This document shows positions 34,966 to 43,765 of a stretch of 64,000 nucleotides of DNA, in pieces. Position 1 is the stretch's first letter. The number at the start of each line of letters is the position of its first letter. Position numbers and translations under genes: made by a program. This DNA comes from Atlantibacter subterraneus (lineage in GTDB: Bacteria > Pseudomonadota > Gammaproteobacteria > Enterobacterales > Enterobacteriaceae): the NCBI RefSeq assembly GCF_027853245.1, contig NZ_JAPTZM010000001.1, one strand, 5' to 3'. The notes under the pieces were generated by a model. That model did no database searches. It was not told where the DNA came from and was given only the letters and a program-made list of their open reading frames with translations.

Positions 34966-36021
34966 ATGCCAACCCTGTATGACCCCGTAAAAATCGGCGC
35001 GCTTGAGCTGAAAAACCGTATCGTAATGGCCCCGTTGACCCGCATGCGTGCGGTAGACGATCGCGCGCCCGGCCCGCTGACCAAAGAATATTACGTCCAG
35101 CGCGCCAGCGCCGGGCTGATCTTCACCGAAGCCACTTCGGTTACGCCACAGGGCGTCGGCTACCCCAATACGCCGGGCATCTGGTCGGAAAAACAGGTGC
35201 AGGCGTGGAAAGAGATCGTCGATGCGGTGCATGCGGCGGACGGTAAAATTGTCAGTCAGCTCTGGCACGTGGGCCGCGTTTCCGATCCGATTTTCCTCGA
35301 CGGTGAACTGCCGGTCGCCCCCAGCGCCATCGCGCCGGAAGGCCATGTCACCACCGTGCGCCCCCAGCGCCCGTATGAAACACCGCGCGCGCTGGAAACC
35401 GAGGAGATCCCGGCCATCGTGGCGGATTTTGTGCGTGCGGCTGAAAACGCCAAACGCGCCGGGTTCGACGGCGTGGAAATCCATGCCGCCAACGGCTATC
35501 TGTTCGATCAGTTCCTGCATGACGGCTCCAACAAGCGTACCGATCGCTACGGCGGCAGCATTGAAAATCGCGCCCGCTTTTTGCTGGAAGCCGTGGACGC
35601 CGTGCTCGACGTCTGGCCCGCCGATCGGCTGGGCGTGCATCTGAATTTGATGTCCAACTCCTATTCCATGGAAGACAGTAACCCGCTGGCGCTGTTCAGC
35701 TACGTGGCGGAACAGCTCAGCCTGCGCAATGTGGCCTATATCTTCGCCCGCGAATCGCAGGACTTCCCCGGTCGCGTGGGGCCACAGGTGAAACAGAAGT
35801 TCACCGGCGCGTGGATTGCCAATGAAGGGCTGACCCGGCAGTCGGCAGAAGCCCTGATTGAACGTGGCGACGCGGATGCCGCCGCGTTCGGCAAACTGTA
35901 TATCGCTAACCCCGACCTGGTGGCGCGTTTTAGCCAGCAAGGGCCGTTTAACGAGCTGAATAACGCTACTATCTATGCACCTGGCGCAACGGGATATACC
36001 GATTATCCGCCGTTAGGTTAA
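34966..36021 (+). CDS. Old-yellow-enzyme family alkene reductase, divergent
   Basis: 351 residues, NemA/OYE class by the start (PVKIGALELKNRIVMAPLTR) and by SNKRTDRYGGSIENRARF. The substrate-binding pair is His173 and Asn176 (HAAN), as in yeast OYE. Unusually, the segment that normally reads like RISP after strand 5 is GVHLNLMSN (223-231): a histidine stands where FMN-contacting arginine is expected. It stands alone with its own terminator, at the ydcI edge of the sulfonate island. Substrate unknown. Confidence 0.85.
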   Translation: MPTLYDPVKIGALELKNRIVMAPLTRMRAVDDRAPGPLTKEYYVQRASAGLIFTEATSVTPQGVGYPNTPGIWSEKQVQAWKEIVDAVHAADGKIVSQLWHVGRVSDPIFLDGELPVAPSAIAPEGHVTTVRPQRPYETPRALETEEIPAIVADFVRAAENAKRAGFDGVEIHAANGYLFDQFLHDGSNKRTDRYGGSIENRARFLLEAVDAVLDVWPADRLGVHLNLMSNSYSMEDSNPLALFSYVAEQLSLRNVAYIFARESQDFPGRVGPQVKQKFTGAWIANEGLTRQSAEALIERGDADAAAFGKLYIANPDLVARFSQQGPFNELNNATIYAPGATGYTDYPPLG

Positions 36022-36030
36022 TCACATATA

Positions 36031-36061
36031 AAGAGAGCGGCTTTATTGCCGCTCTCTTTTT
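36031..36061. terminator. Strong terminator between alkene reductase and alcohol dehydrogenase genes
   Basis: AAGAGAGCGGC-TTTATT-GCCGCTCTCTT, an 11-bp perfect stem followed by T residues, between convergent genes. Confidence 0.88.
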
Positions 36062-36073
36062 ACCGTCTCACCG

Positions 36074-37081
36074 TCAGGGGATGAGTAAGATTTTCGCGGA
36101 TGACACCCGCTGAAACTCCAGGTCATCAAACGCCAGCTGTCCATCCAGCAGTTCCCGCTGTTCTATCCAGCCCAGCGTGCCAAACGCGCCCTGCTCCAGC
36201 ATCGACAGCGTTAAGTGAAAATCTTCCATGGTGTAGGTATAAGTGCCCAGCAGCGTGATCTCCCCAAGGGTGATTTTGCGCATATCTATTTCGCTGTCCC
36301 AGTCCTGCAAACCGATATGCATCACCACGCCGCCCGGCTTGACGGTTTTGATCGCCAGCTTGCGGGTGATGGCGGACCCCACCGCGTCAATCACCACCTG
36401 ACGGCTGGATTCATCAATCGCCTGTTCGATGGGGTTCATGCACTCGCAGCCGGTATACTGCTGCGCGGTGTTGGCGCGCAGCGGGTTGGTTTCTGCCAGG
36501 GTGATTTGTCGGCATCCCCAGGCGCGTAGCACCAGCACCGTCAGCAGACCGATGGCCCCGCCGCCGATCACCAGCACTCTGGCATCGGCCAGCGGCATCT
36601 GCATCGCCTGCTGCGTCAGGCGCAGGGCGTGCACCACGGTAGCGGCGGGTTCGGTGATTGCCGCGTCCTGCAAGGATAATCCATCAGGCAGCGCCACCAC
36701 CGAGGCCGCGGGGATCGCCATGTATTCGGCGAACGCGCCCGGCCAGTCCATGCCGATCATATGGCGGTCGCTGCACAGGTTGTCGCGCCCTTCCCGGCAG
36801 TAATCGCATTGCCCGCAGGTGATCAGCGGATTGGCGGTGACCCGCTGGCCCGGCGTAAAGCGCGGCGACTGGCTTTCGACGATTTCGCCGGACAGCTCGT
36901 GCCCCAGCACCAGCCCTGGCTGGCGGCGCGGATCTTTGCCATGAAAGGCGTGCATATCCGAGCCGCAAATCCCGGCGGCGGCAATGCGGATCACCACCTG
37001 GTCGCCGCCTTCCGGCAGTTGCGGATAAGGCCGCTCCTGAATCTCAACGCCCAGCGGGCGGGTATAGACAAGTGCTTTCAT
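36074..37081 (-). CDS. Zinc-dependent alcohol dehydrogenase (possible DHPS 2-dehydrogenase)
   Basis: 335 residues, medium-chain dehydrogenase of the sorbitol/idonate class. Catalytic zinc region GICGSDMHAFHG and GHELSG; structural zinc cysteines in CGQCDYCREGRDNLC; Rossmann motif VIGGGAIGLL. Last gene of the hpsN operon, six bases after the MHS transporter gene. In known DHPS degraders two extra dehydrogenases convert (S)- to (R)-DHPS; this enzyme and the SDR upstream could be that pair. That role is inference from the neighbourhood only. Confidence 0.82.
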   Translation of the reverse strand: MKALVYTRPLGVEIQERPYPQLPEGGDQVVIRIAAAGICGSDMHAFHGKDPRRQPGLVLGHELSGEIVESQSPRFTPGQRVTANPLITCGQCDYCREGRDNLCSDRHMIGMDWPGAFAEYMAIPAASVVALPDGLSLQDAAITEPAATVVHALRLTQQAMQMPLADARVLVIGGGAIGLLTVLVLRAWGCRQITLAETNPLRANTAQQYTGCECMNPIEQAIDESSRQVVIDAVGSAITRKLAIKTVKPGGVVMHIGLQDWDSEIDMRKITLGEITLLGTYTYTMEDFHLTLSMLEQGAFGTLGWIEQRELLDGQLAFDDLEFQRVSSAKILLIP

Positions 37082-37087
37082 GCATCC

Positions 37088-38416
37088 TCACTTAATCATT
37101 ACGGATTGGGCGATCGCCACACGGCCCGCGCCGTGGGTGCGCCGCCACAGATACACCGCGCAGGCGGCGCTGATCAGGCCGATAACCAGCACGTAGGCGC
37201 AGATGAGCCACGGCTCGCCGCCCAGCGATTCAGAGAACAGGGTCGCCAGCACCGGCGTTAAGCCTCCGGCGAAGACGCCGGAAATCTGGTAGGCAAACGA
37301 AATGCCGGTATAGCGCACCGACGCGTCGAAACATTCCGAATAGACTGACGACATGGTGCCAAACACCGCCGCATGGAAAATCCCGAATGGCACGATGATC
37401 GCCGCCCACACCAGCCAGATTTGATCCGCGTTGTAATGCATAATCGCAAAAGCCGGGAAGGCCGACAGCCCGGACAGCGCCGCTCCCATGGCGTAGACCC
37501 GCGCCCGTCCCCAGCGGTCCGCCATGTAGCCCCAGAACGGAATAAAGAAGCTCATCACAAAGGCGCTGCCGAGTATCGCCACAATCGCCTGGTCGCGCGG
37601 AATGTCCAGGGTCTGCGTCAGGTAAGTCAGGGAAAACACCCCAAAGATGTTAAAGAACACCCCGTCGATCAGGCGCATCCCCATGCAGGTGAATACCAGC
37701 CGGGTATGGGTGCGGAACAACTCCACCAACGGGATACGCTTCGGCGCATCTTTTTGCTTTTCTTTGGCTTTCAGGAAGTCCTCGGTTTCCGCCACGTTTT
37801 TACGGATGTAGGTGCCGATAATCACAAACACCCCGCTGAGCAGGAACGGCACGCGCCAGCCCCAGGACATAAAGTCCTCATCGGAGAGCGTGAACGACGC
37901 CAGGCCAATCGCGCCGGAGGCCAGCAGCAGCCCGAGAGACATGCCGACCTGGGGAATACTGGCGAAGAACGCGCGGTTCTTTTCCGGGGCCGATTCATAG
38001 GTCATCAGCACCGCACCGCCCCATTCGCCGCCGAGGCCGATGCCCTGAATCATGCGGCAGGCAATCAGTAAACACGGTGCCCACAGGCCAATCTGCTGAT
38101 AGCTGGGTATCAGCCCTATCACCACTGTCGCGCCGCCCATGATCACCAGCGTGAGGATCAGCATATTTTTGCGGCCCAGGGTGTCGCCGAAGTGGCCGAA
38201 AATAATCGCCCCGAGGGGCCGGGTCAAAAAGCCGATGGCGAACACGCCGTAGGAAAGCAGCGTGGTGATAAACGGATCGCCTTCCGGGAAATAGAGTTTG
38301 TTAAACACCATCCCGGCGACGGTGCCGTAGAGAAAAAAGTCATACCATTCAATGGTCGAACCGAACAGGCTGGACACCGTAACGCGTCGCAGGTTACCGG
38401 CAGCGGGTTTTTGCAT
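37088..38416 (-). CDS. MHS-family MFS transporter, candidate sulfonate importer
   Basis: 442 residues, 12 membrane segments. Metabolite:H+ symporter family: SSLFGSTIEWYDFFLYGT at the start and GALIFGHFGDTLGRKNML-like loop, with GLGGEWGGAVLMTYE. Relatives carry shikimate, citrate, proline/betaine or 2-oxoglutarate. It is the third gene of the hpsN operon, so it most likely brings in DHPS or a related C3 sulfonate. The ATG follows GAGGAACACATC. Confidence 0.87.
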   Translation of the reverse strand: MQKPAAGNLRRVTVSSLFGSTIEWYDFFLYGTVAGMVFNKLYFPEGDPFITTLLSYGVFAIGFLTRPLGAIIFGHFGDTLGRKNMLILTLVIMGGATVVIGLIPSYQQIGLWAPCLLIACRMIQGIGLGGEWGGAVLMTYESAPEKNRAFFASIPQVGMSLGLLLASGAIGLASFTLSDEDFMSWGWRVPFLLSGVFVIIGTYIRKNVAETEDFLKAKEKQKDAPKRIPLVELFRTHTRLVFTCMGMRLIDGVFFNIFGVFSLTYLTQTLDIPRDQAIVAILGSAFVMSFFIPFWGYMADRWGRARVYAMGAALSGLSAFPAFAIMHYNADQIWLVWAAIIVPFGIFHAAVFGTMSSVYSECFDASVRYTGISFAYQISGVFAGGLTPVLATLFSESLGGEPWLICAYVLVIGLISAACAVYLWRRTHGAGRVAIAQSVMIK

Positions 38417-38446
38417 GATGTGTTCCTCTGCGCTGAAAAGAAGAGA

Positions 38447-39202
38447 TCAAATGGCGCTGTATCCGCCGTCGACCATCAGGGTTTGCCCGGTGATATAGGC
38501 GCTGGCGTTGCTGGCGAGAAACAGCGTCACGCCAAACAGATCTTCCATCTCGCCGTTGCGCCCCAGACAGGTGTGCTGCGCGTGGCGTTCACGCAGCGCG
38601 TCGTCAGCAAATACCGGCCCGGTTAACGCGGTGGGGAAAAAGCCCGGCCCAATGGCGTTACACGTGACACCGTCACGCCCCCAGCGTTGCGCAATGGCCC
38701 GCGTCAGTTGCACCACGCCGCCCTTGCCTGCGCCGTAGGGCGCGCTGTTGGCAAACGCTCGCGTCGACTGGAGCGAAGCGATATTAATAATCCGCCCCCA
38801 GCCCCGCCGGGCCATGCCCGGGGCCAGCGCCTGGGTCAGGAAAAACGGCGCTTTGAGATGCAGCGCCAGCTGTTGATCCCACGCCGACTCGCTGACCTCT
38901 TCAAACGGCTGGCGCAAATTGACGCCCGCCGCGTTGACCAGGATATCCACCGCGCCGCAGGCCGCCGCCAGTTTGTCGATATCCGCTTTTTGGGTGATAT
39001 CCGCGCACAGGTAACTGGCGCGCCCACCCGCGGCTGACAGGCGCTGGACGGTTTCGGCCAGTTGGCCTTCGCGCCGGGCGGCGATAATCACCGTCGCCCC
39101 GGACTGCGCCAGCGCTTCGGCCATCGCCGCGCCGATCCCGCTACCGCCGCCGGTGACCAGCGCGGTTTTGCCGGTCAAATCAAACAGAGCTGAAGGTTGC
39201 AT
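38447..39202 (-). CDS. Short-chain dehydrogenase/reductase
   Basis: 251 residues, classical SDR. The cofactor motif is TGGGSGIG near 18-25; the catalytic Ser-Tyr-Lys set is IASLQS...PYGAGKGG. NAD or NADP-dependent oxidoreductase of a secondary alcohol. It is nine bases after hpsN in the same operon. It may act in inverting (S)-DHPS through the 2-oxo compound, or as a stand-in for the missing (S)-sulfolactate dehydrogenase. Neither is shown by the sequence. Confidence 0.85.
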   Translation of the reverse strand: MQPSALFDLTGKTALVTGGGSGIGAAMAEALAQSGATVIIAARREGQLAETVQRLSAAGGRASYLCADITQKADIDKLAAACGAVDILVNAAGVNLRQPFEEVSESAWDQQLALHLKAPFFLTQALAPGMARRGWGRIINIASLQSTRAFANSAPYGAGKGGVVQLTRAIAQRWGRDGVTCNAIGPGFFPTALTGPVFADDALRERHAQHTCLGRNGEMEDLFGVTLFLASNASAYITGQTLMVDGGYSAI

Positions 39203-39211
39203 AGTAATTCC

Positions 39212-40525
39212 TCAACGGGTGACCGGGACGCCGGTCAGGAAAGACTCGCCGGCGAAATATTTCTCCAGCCGAACTTCTGCGGTACGGGCATGCGCTTCCA
39301 TGCCTTCCAGCCGCGAGATGCGCGCCGTGGTCTCGGCGATTTGCGGCACCGCTTCCCGGGACATCTGCTGCCAGGTGAGGGTTTTCAGGAATTTGTGCAC
39401 TGACAGGCCGCCGGAATAGCGCGCCGCGCCTTTGGTCGGCAGGACGTGGTTAGGGCCGCTGCACTTATCGCCGAACGCCACGGTGGTCTCTTCGCCGAGG
39501 AACAGCGAGCCGTAGCAGCTCAGGTTATCGCGCCACCAGTTCAGATCGCTGGCGTGGACTTCCAGGTGCTCGGAGGCGTAGCGGTCGGAAATCTCCACCA
39601 CTTCTTCACGGGTGTCGCAAACAATCACTTCGCCGTAATCGCGCCAGGCGCAGCTGGCGGCATCGCGGGCCACCGGCGGGAGCTGGTCGATAAGCTGCGG
39701 GACGCGTTCCAGCACCTCTTGCGCCAGGGCGTGGGAGGTGGTGAACAGCCAGGCGGGGGATTCATGCCCGTGCTCGGCCTGGCCGACCAGATCGCTGGCG
39801 ACGATATGGGCGTCGGCAGTGTCGTCGGCGATCACCGCCACTTCCGACGGCCCGGCAAACACGTCAATCCCCACCTGACCAAACAGCGTGCGCTTGGCTT
39901 CCGCAACAAATTTGTTGCCCGGCCCGACGACTACATCAGCAGGCTTACCGGTAAACAGCCCCCACGCCATGGAGGCAATGGCCTGTACGCCGCCCAGCGT
40001 CATAATGGTGTGCGCTCCTGCGCGGTGAAACGCATACAGCACGCAAGGATGAATCGACTGCCCTAAATAGGGGCTGGAGCAGGCAATAATGTTTTTCACG
40101 CCTGCTGCTTTGGCGGTCGCTACGCCCATATAGGCGGAGGCAATGTGGGCGTAGCGGCCTGCGGGCGCGTAGCAGCCGACGGTGGTCACCGGCAGCACTT
40201 TTTGACCCGCCACCAGCCCGGAAGGTAACGTCACTTCAAAATCCTTCACCGATTCACGCTGGGCGCAGGCAAAGGTATAAACCTGCTCGATGGCGTAATC
40301 GATATCGCGACGCACATCGCCGGGCACTTCGCGGATTTGGGTGGCGATCTGTTCCGGGGTCAACATGATGTCACCCGACCAGTTATCGAGTTTACTGGCG
40401 TAGCGACGCACCGCCTCTTCACCCTGCTCTTTAATGGTGGCGAGCATCTCCTCCACCACGCGACGCGCTTCAAACGTGTTGGACTCCGGTGTTTTACTCG
40501 CTTTCTTTAACCAGTTACTGGACAT
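39212..40525 (-). CDS. hpsN: Sulfopropanediol 3-dehydrogenase, HpsN type (histidinol dehydrogenase superfamily)
   Basis: 437 residues, matching HpsN length (438 in Cupriavidus as I recall). HpsN oxidises (R)-DHPS to (R)-3-sulfolactate with two NAD. The HisD fold residues are kept: zinc ligands Gln249, His252, Asp353 and His412 (in QAEHG, FGDKC, EAHAR) and catalytic Glu319-His320 in SEHLEVH. Ordinary histidine synthesis is unlikely because the gene stands opposite suyAB and apart from his genes. The ATG at 40525 follows GGAGAGACAT. First gene of a four-gene operon. Confidence 0.85.
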   Translation of the reverse strand: MSSNWLKKASKTPESNTFEARRVVEEMLATIKEQGEEAVRRYASKLDNWSGDIMLTPEQIATQIREVPGDVRRDIDYAIEQVYTFACAQRESVKDFEVTLPSGLVAGQKVLPVTTVGCYAPAGRYAHIASAYMGVATAKAAGVKNIIACSSPYLGQSIHPCVLYAFHRAGAHTIMTLGGVQAIASMAWGLFTGKPADVVVGPGNKFVAEAKRTLFGQVGIDVFAGPSEVAVIADDTADAHIVASDLVGQAEHGHESPAWLFTTSHALAQEVLERVPQLIDQLPPVARDAASCAWRDYGEVIVCDTREEVVEISDRYASEHLEVHASDLNWWRDNLSCYGSLFLGEETTVAFGDKCSGPNHVLPTKGAARYSGGLSVHKFLKTLTWQQMSREAVPQIAETTARISRLEGMEAHARTAEVRLEKYFAGESFLTGVPVTR

Positions 40526-40582
40526 ATGTCTCTCCACGGATTGTTTAAGGGGCCGGACCGAACGGCTAAGCGTTATTCCTGT

Positions 40583-40596
40583 GTCATATACATGAC
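40583..40596. promoter_or_regulatory. Island operator, hpsN side
   Basis: GTCATATACATGAC, with GTCAT/ATGAC arms around ATAC, 58 bases upstream of the hpsN ATG. The same motif recurs before suyA and the exporter gene; the nearby HutC-type GntR protein is the likely binder. Confidence 0.7.
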
Positions 40597-40873
40597 TATC
40601 GTTATCTATAGTGACCCGCGCCGCGAACTGCAAAAAGCAATCGAACAAAAAGTGATCGCGATCGCCTCTGTTCCCCAGAACTCCTGCCGCGATCACATTT
40701 TTTTCACATCTGAAAGCCCTTATTAAATAAAGTATTATTAATCATCGATTTAAACGATTAGCCCTTTACCCTGTCAGCAGCCTGCGAGCGTTACCCCGCT
40801 ATTCGTGAGCCGGATCTCAAAAAATCGCCATCAGAGGAAAATAAATTTGCCCCTTTAAAGTCATTTAATATAT

Positions 40874-40887
40874 GTCATATACATGAG
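40874..40887. promoter_or_regulatory. Island operator, suyA side
   Basis: GTCATATACATGAG, identical to the hpsN-side copy except for the last base, 31 bases before the suyA ATG. This position suits repression. Confidence 0.7.
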
Positions 40888-40918
40888 TTGATTTAATGTG
40901 CACTAAACGGAGGCGAAC

Positions 40919-41203
40919 ATGAGTATCGATTTTGTTGTACACGATGACGGTGATTCAGTAGGCGTGGTGGTCATAGAGGGCGTCGAAGCCGGACAAAAGC
41001 TGACCGGCTGGATTATGGACCAGAACAAGACCATTGAATTTGAAGTGAAAAATGACATCCCTATCGGCCATAAGCTGGCGATCCGCGATCTGGCCGTCGA
41101 TGATTCCGTCATTAAATATGGCGAAGACATTGGCCGCGTGGTCTCGGCAATCAAGCAAGGCGAACATCTGCATGTACACAACGTGAAAACCAAAAGGTGG
41201 TAA
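40919..41203 (+). CDS. suyA: (R)-sulfolactate sulfo-lyase subunit A
   Basis: 94 residues, a single SAF-like domain: MSIDFVVHDDGDSVGVVVIE at the start and HVHNVKTKRW at the end. SuyA and SuyB together split (R)-3-sulfolactate into pyruvate and sulfite. SAF proteins of this size are also the N-part of altronate and galactarate dehydratases (UxaA, GarD), so the sulfonate role rests on the HpsN, ComC and exporter neighbours. GGAGG lies just before the ATG. TAATG coupling with suyB. Confidence 0.85.
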   Translation: MSIDFVVHDDGDSVGVVVIEGVEAGQKLTGWIMDQNKTIEFEVKNDIPIGHKLAIRDLAVDDSVIKYGEDIGRVVSAIKQGEHLHVHNVKTKRW

Positions 41204-41205
41204 TG

Positions 41206-42375
41206 ATGGAAATCAAAGGACGTCAGTTTGCAGGTTATCGCCGTGAAAATGGCCGGGTCGGTATCCGCAACCATGTGATTGTGCTGCCGGTGGACGATAT
41301 CTCCAACGCGGCGGCGGAAGCGGTCGCGAACAACATTAAAGGCACCATCGCCCTGCCGCATCCTTACGGGCGTTTGCAGTTTGGCGAAGATCTGGAGCTG
41401 CACTTTCGCACCCTGATTGGCACCGGCTGCAACCCTAACGTGGCGGCGGTGATCGTCATCGGCATCGAGCCGGGCTGGACCCAACGCGTGGTGGATGGCA
41501 TTAAAGCCACCGGCAAACCGGTCGCCGGTTTCTGGATTGAGCAGAACGGCGATCACAACACCATCTGCAACGCCTCGCGTAAAGCGCGCGAGTTTTCGCA
41601 ATATGCTTCTGAGCTGCAGCGCGAAATGTGCGATATCAGCGAGCTGTGGGTTTCCACCAAGTGCGGCGAATCGGATACCACCTCCGGCTGCGGTGCCAAC
41701 CCTGCCGTGGGCAACCTGTTCGACCGGCTGTATGAGAATGGCAACACCCTGCTGTTCGGTGAAACCTCAGAGCTGACCGGCGGCGAGCATCTGGTGGCGG
41801 CGCGCTGCGCCAATAGCGATGTGCGCCAGAAATTCCAGTTTATGTTCGACCGCTACAGCGCGATGATCGACCGCTGGAAAACCAGCGATCTGTCCGAGTC
41901 GCAGCCGACGAAAGGGAATATCGAAGGCGGGCTGACCACCATCGAAGAGAAAGCGCTCGGCAACATCCAGAAAATCGGTAAGAAATGCCGGGTGGACGGC
42001 GTGCTGGATAAAGCCGAAATGCCCACCGGGCCGGGGCTATGGTTTATGGACTCCTCCTCCGCCGCCGCCGAAATGGTGACGCTGTGCGCCGCCGGGGGGT
42101 ATGTGGCGCACTTCTTCCCCACCGGCCAGGGCAACGTGATCGGCAACCCGATCCTCCCGGTCATCAAAGTGTGCGCCAACCCGCGCACCGTACGGACCAT
42201 GTCGGAACACATTGATGTGGATGTCTCGGCGATTTTACGTCGCGAAATGAATCTCGACGGCGCGGGGGATGCGCTGCTGGAGAGCCTGTTGCGCACCGCC
42301 AATGGCCGCCTGACCGCCGCCGAGGCGCTGGGGCACCGGGAGTTTGTTCTGACCCGTATTTTCGAAAGCGCCTGA
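41206..42375 (+). CDS. suyB: (R)-sulfolactate sulfo-lyase subunit B
   Basis: About 389 residues, UxaA/GarD C-terminal family. GRVGIRNHVIVLPVDDISNA, the cysteine motifs GTGCNPN and TKCGESDTTSGCG, and HFFPTGQGNVIGNP are the conserved blocks. The catalytic subunit of sulfolactate sulfo-lyase, cytoplasmic. Two adjacent ATG codons compete (41203 overlaps the suyA stop; 41206 has better spacing to GGTGG). An altronate-type dehydratase is the alternative, but then sugar-acid genes would be expected nearby. Confidence 0.85.
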   Translation: MEIKGRQFAGYRRENGRVGIRNHVIVLPVDDISNAAAEAVANNIKGTIALPHPYGRLQFGEDLELHFRTLIGTGCNPNVAAVIVIGIEPGWTQRVVDGIKATGKPVAGFWIEQNGDHNTICNASRKAREFSQYASELQREMCDISELWVSTKCGESDTTSGCGANPAVGNLFDRLYENGNTLLFGETSELTGGEHLVAARCANSDVRQKFQFMFDRYSAMIDRWKTSDLSESQPTKGNIEGGLTTIEEKALGNIQKIGKKCRVDGVLDKAEMPTGPGLWFMDSSSAAAEMVTLCAAGGYVAHFFPTGQGNVIGNPILPVIKVCANPRTVRTMSEHIDVDVSAILRREMNLDGAGDALLESLLRTANGRLTAAEALGHREFVLTRIFESA

Positions 42376-42382
42376 CCCTCTG

Positions 42383-42403
42383 CCCGCCGTCCCGGCGGGT
42401 CTC
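42383..42403 (+). terminator. Intercistronic hairpin after suyB
   Basis: CCCGCCG-TCC-CGGCGGG followed by TCTCTCTTT. It sits between suyB and the symporter gene and may lower transport-gene expression or stabilise the suyAB message. A second stem (GGCGCC/GGCGCC) follows at about 42421-42437. Confidence 0.6.
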
Positions 42404-42460
42404 TCTTTACGCTTGCCTGCGGCGCCGTTCGGGCGCCGATTCTCACGCGAGGATATCCAG

Positions 42461-43765
42461 ATGCGATTGCTCAAGCACCTCTACGTCCAGGTTTTAATCG
42501 GCCTGGTCGCCGGGGTCGCTGTGGGGTACGCCTTTCCTGATTTTGCTGTTCAGATGAAACCCCTCGGCGACACCTTTATTCGTCTTATTAAAATGATCGT
42601 GACCTTAGTGATTTTTTGTACCGTGGCGATTGGCATCGCCCGTATGGAAAGCCTGAAACAGGTGGGCAAAGTCGGCGGCAAAACGCTGATTTACTTTGAA
42701 GTGGTCACCACCCTGGCGCTGGTAATTGGCATGGTGGTGGCCGATGTGATGAAGCCCGGCGCGGGCATGAACGTTGACGCCAGCAAGCTGGACGGCAGCG
42801 CCGTGAATCATTACGTCAATGCCAGCGAGCACAGCAAAGGCTTTATGGAGCAGATCATTCCCGATTCGGTGATCGGCGCGTTCGCCCAGGGCAATCTGCT
42901 CCAGGTGCTGCTGTTCTCGGTGCTGTTCGGCGTGGCGCTGTCGCTGGCGTCCCAGCGCAGCGCGTTTATCACCAAAACCATCGAGCAGTGCGGCGAGGTG
43001 CTGATGCGCATCGTCGAGCTGATTATGCGCCTTGCGCCGCTCGGCGCGTTCGGGGCGATCGCCTTCACCGTGGGGAAATATAGCCTGACCTCGTTGCAGC
43101 ATCTTGGGATGCTGATCGTCTGCCTGTATATCACCAGTTTTTTGTTTATCGGCGGCGTGCTGGGGCTGATCTGCAAGCTGGTAGGGGTGAGTTTGTGGCG
43201 GCTGATCCTCTATTTCCGCGAAGAACTGCTGATCGTGCTGGGCACCTCGACCACCGAATCGGTACTGCCCCGGCTGATGGTCAAAATGGAAAAACTGGGC
43301 TGCGACCGCGCCATCGTTGGGCTGGTGCTGCCGACCGGCTACTCCTTTAATCTGGACGGCGCGGCGATTTATTTGACCATGACGGCGCTGTTTATCGCCC
43401 AGGCGACCAATACCGATCTCACCCTGTGGCAGCAAATCAGCCTGCTGCTGATTTTACTGCTGACCTCAAAAGGCGGCGCGGGGGTGGCTGGCGCAGCGCT
43501 GATTGCGCTCACTGCGACGCTGGCGACCCATAATATTATCCCGCTGGCGGGGATTACCCTGGTGCTGGGTATCGACCGCATTTTGAACGAGATGCGCGCC
43601 GTCACCAATATGATCGGCAACGTGGTGGCGACGCTGGTGATCGCCCGCTGGGAGCAAAAGCTCGATCTGGCGACGGCCCGGGAGCAGCTGCGCATCGGCC
43701 CCGGAAAAATCACCTTGCCGCAGGATGCGCTGGTCCCCGAGCCTGACGAAAGGAGCATGCCGTGA
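42461..43765 (+). CDS. Dicarboxylate/amino-acid:cation symporter, DctA type
   Basis: 434 residues, DAACS family. Conserved VLGTSTTESVLPRLMVKM (serine-rich re-entrant loop), PTGYSFNLDGAAIYL and GIDRILNEMRAVTNMIGN. E. coli DctA carries C4-dicarboxylates. Between suyB and comC, it could carry sulfolactate, which resembles malate in charge and shape. The ATG at 42461 follows GAGGATATCCAG; an upstream in-frame TTG lacks support. Confidence 0.85.
   Translation: MRLLKHLYVQVLIGLVAGVAVGYAFPDFAVQMKPLGDTFIRLIKMIVTLVIFCTVAIGIARMESLKQVGKVGGKTLIYFEVVTTLALVIGMVVADVMKPGAGMNVDASKLDGSAVNHYVNASEHSKGFMEQIIPDSVIGAFAQGNLLQVLLFSVLFGVALSLASQRSAFITKTIEQCGEVLMRIVELIMRLAPLGAFGAIAFTVGKYSLTSLQHLGMLIVCLYITSFLFIGGVLGLICKLVGVSLWRLILYFREELLIVLGTSTTESVLPRLMVKMEKLGCDRAIVGLVLPTGYSFNLDGAAIYLTMTALFIAQATNTDLTLWQQISLLLILLLTSKGGAGVAGAALIALTATLATHNIIPLAGITLVLGIDRILNEMRAVTNMIGNVVATLVIARWEQKLDLATAREQLRIGPGKITLPQDALVPEPDERSMP

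Larger units (their letters stand above)
40526..40918. promoter_or_regulatory. Divergent hpsN-suyA promoter region
   Basis: 393 bases without a gene, AT-rich in the middle. One copy of the island palindrome lies near each gene (40583-40596 and 40874-40887), so both operons carry their own operator. Confidence 0.75.

Noticed and set aside
34948..35940. 330-codon open frame antisense to the alkene reductase gene
   Set aside because: Shadow; the plus-strand gene has all family signatures.
39212..40525. Annotation as histidine-biosynthesis histidinol dehydrogenase
   Set aside because: The fold and zinc residues fit, but the neighbours are suyAB, a ComC-type enzyme and sulfur export, not his genes.
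40919..42375. Altronate or galactarate dehydratase split in two
   Set aside because: Same superfamily, but no uronate or sugar-acid genes are nearby, and the sizes and split match SuyA and SuyB.
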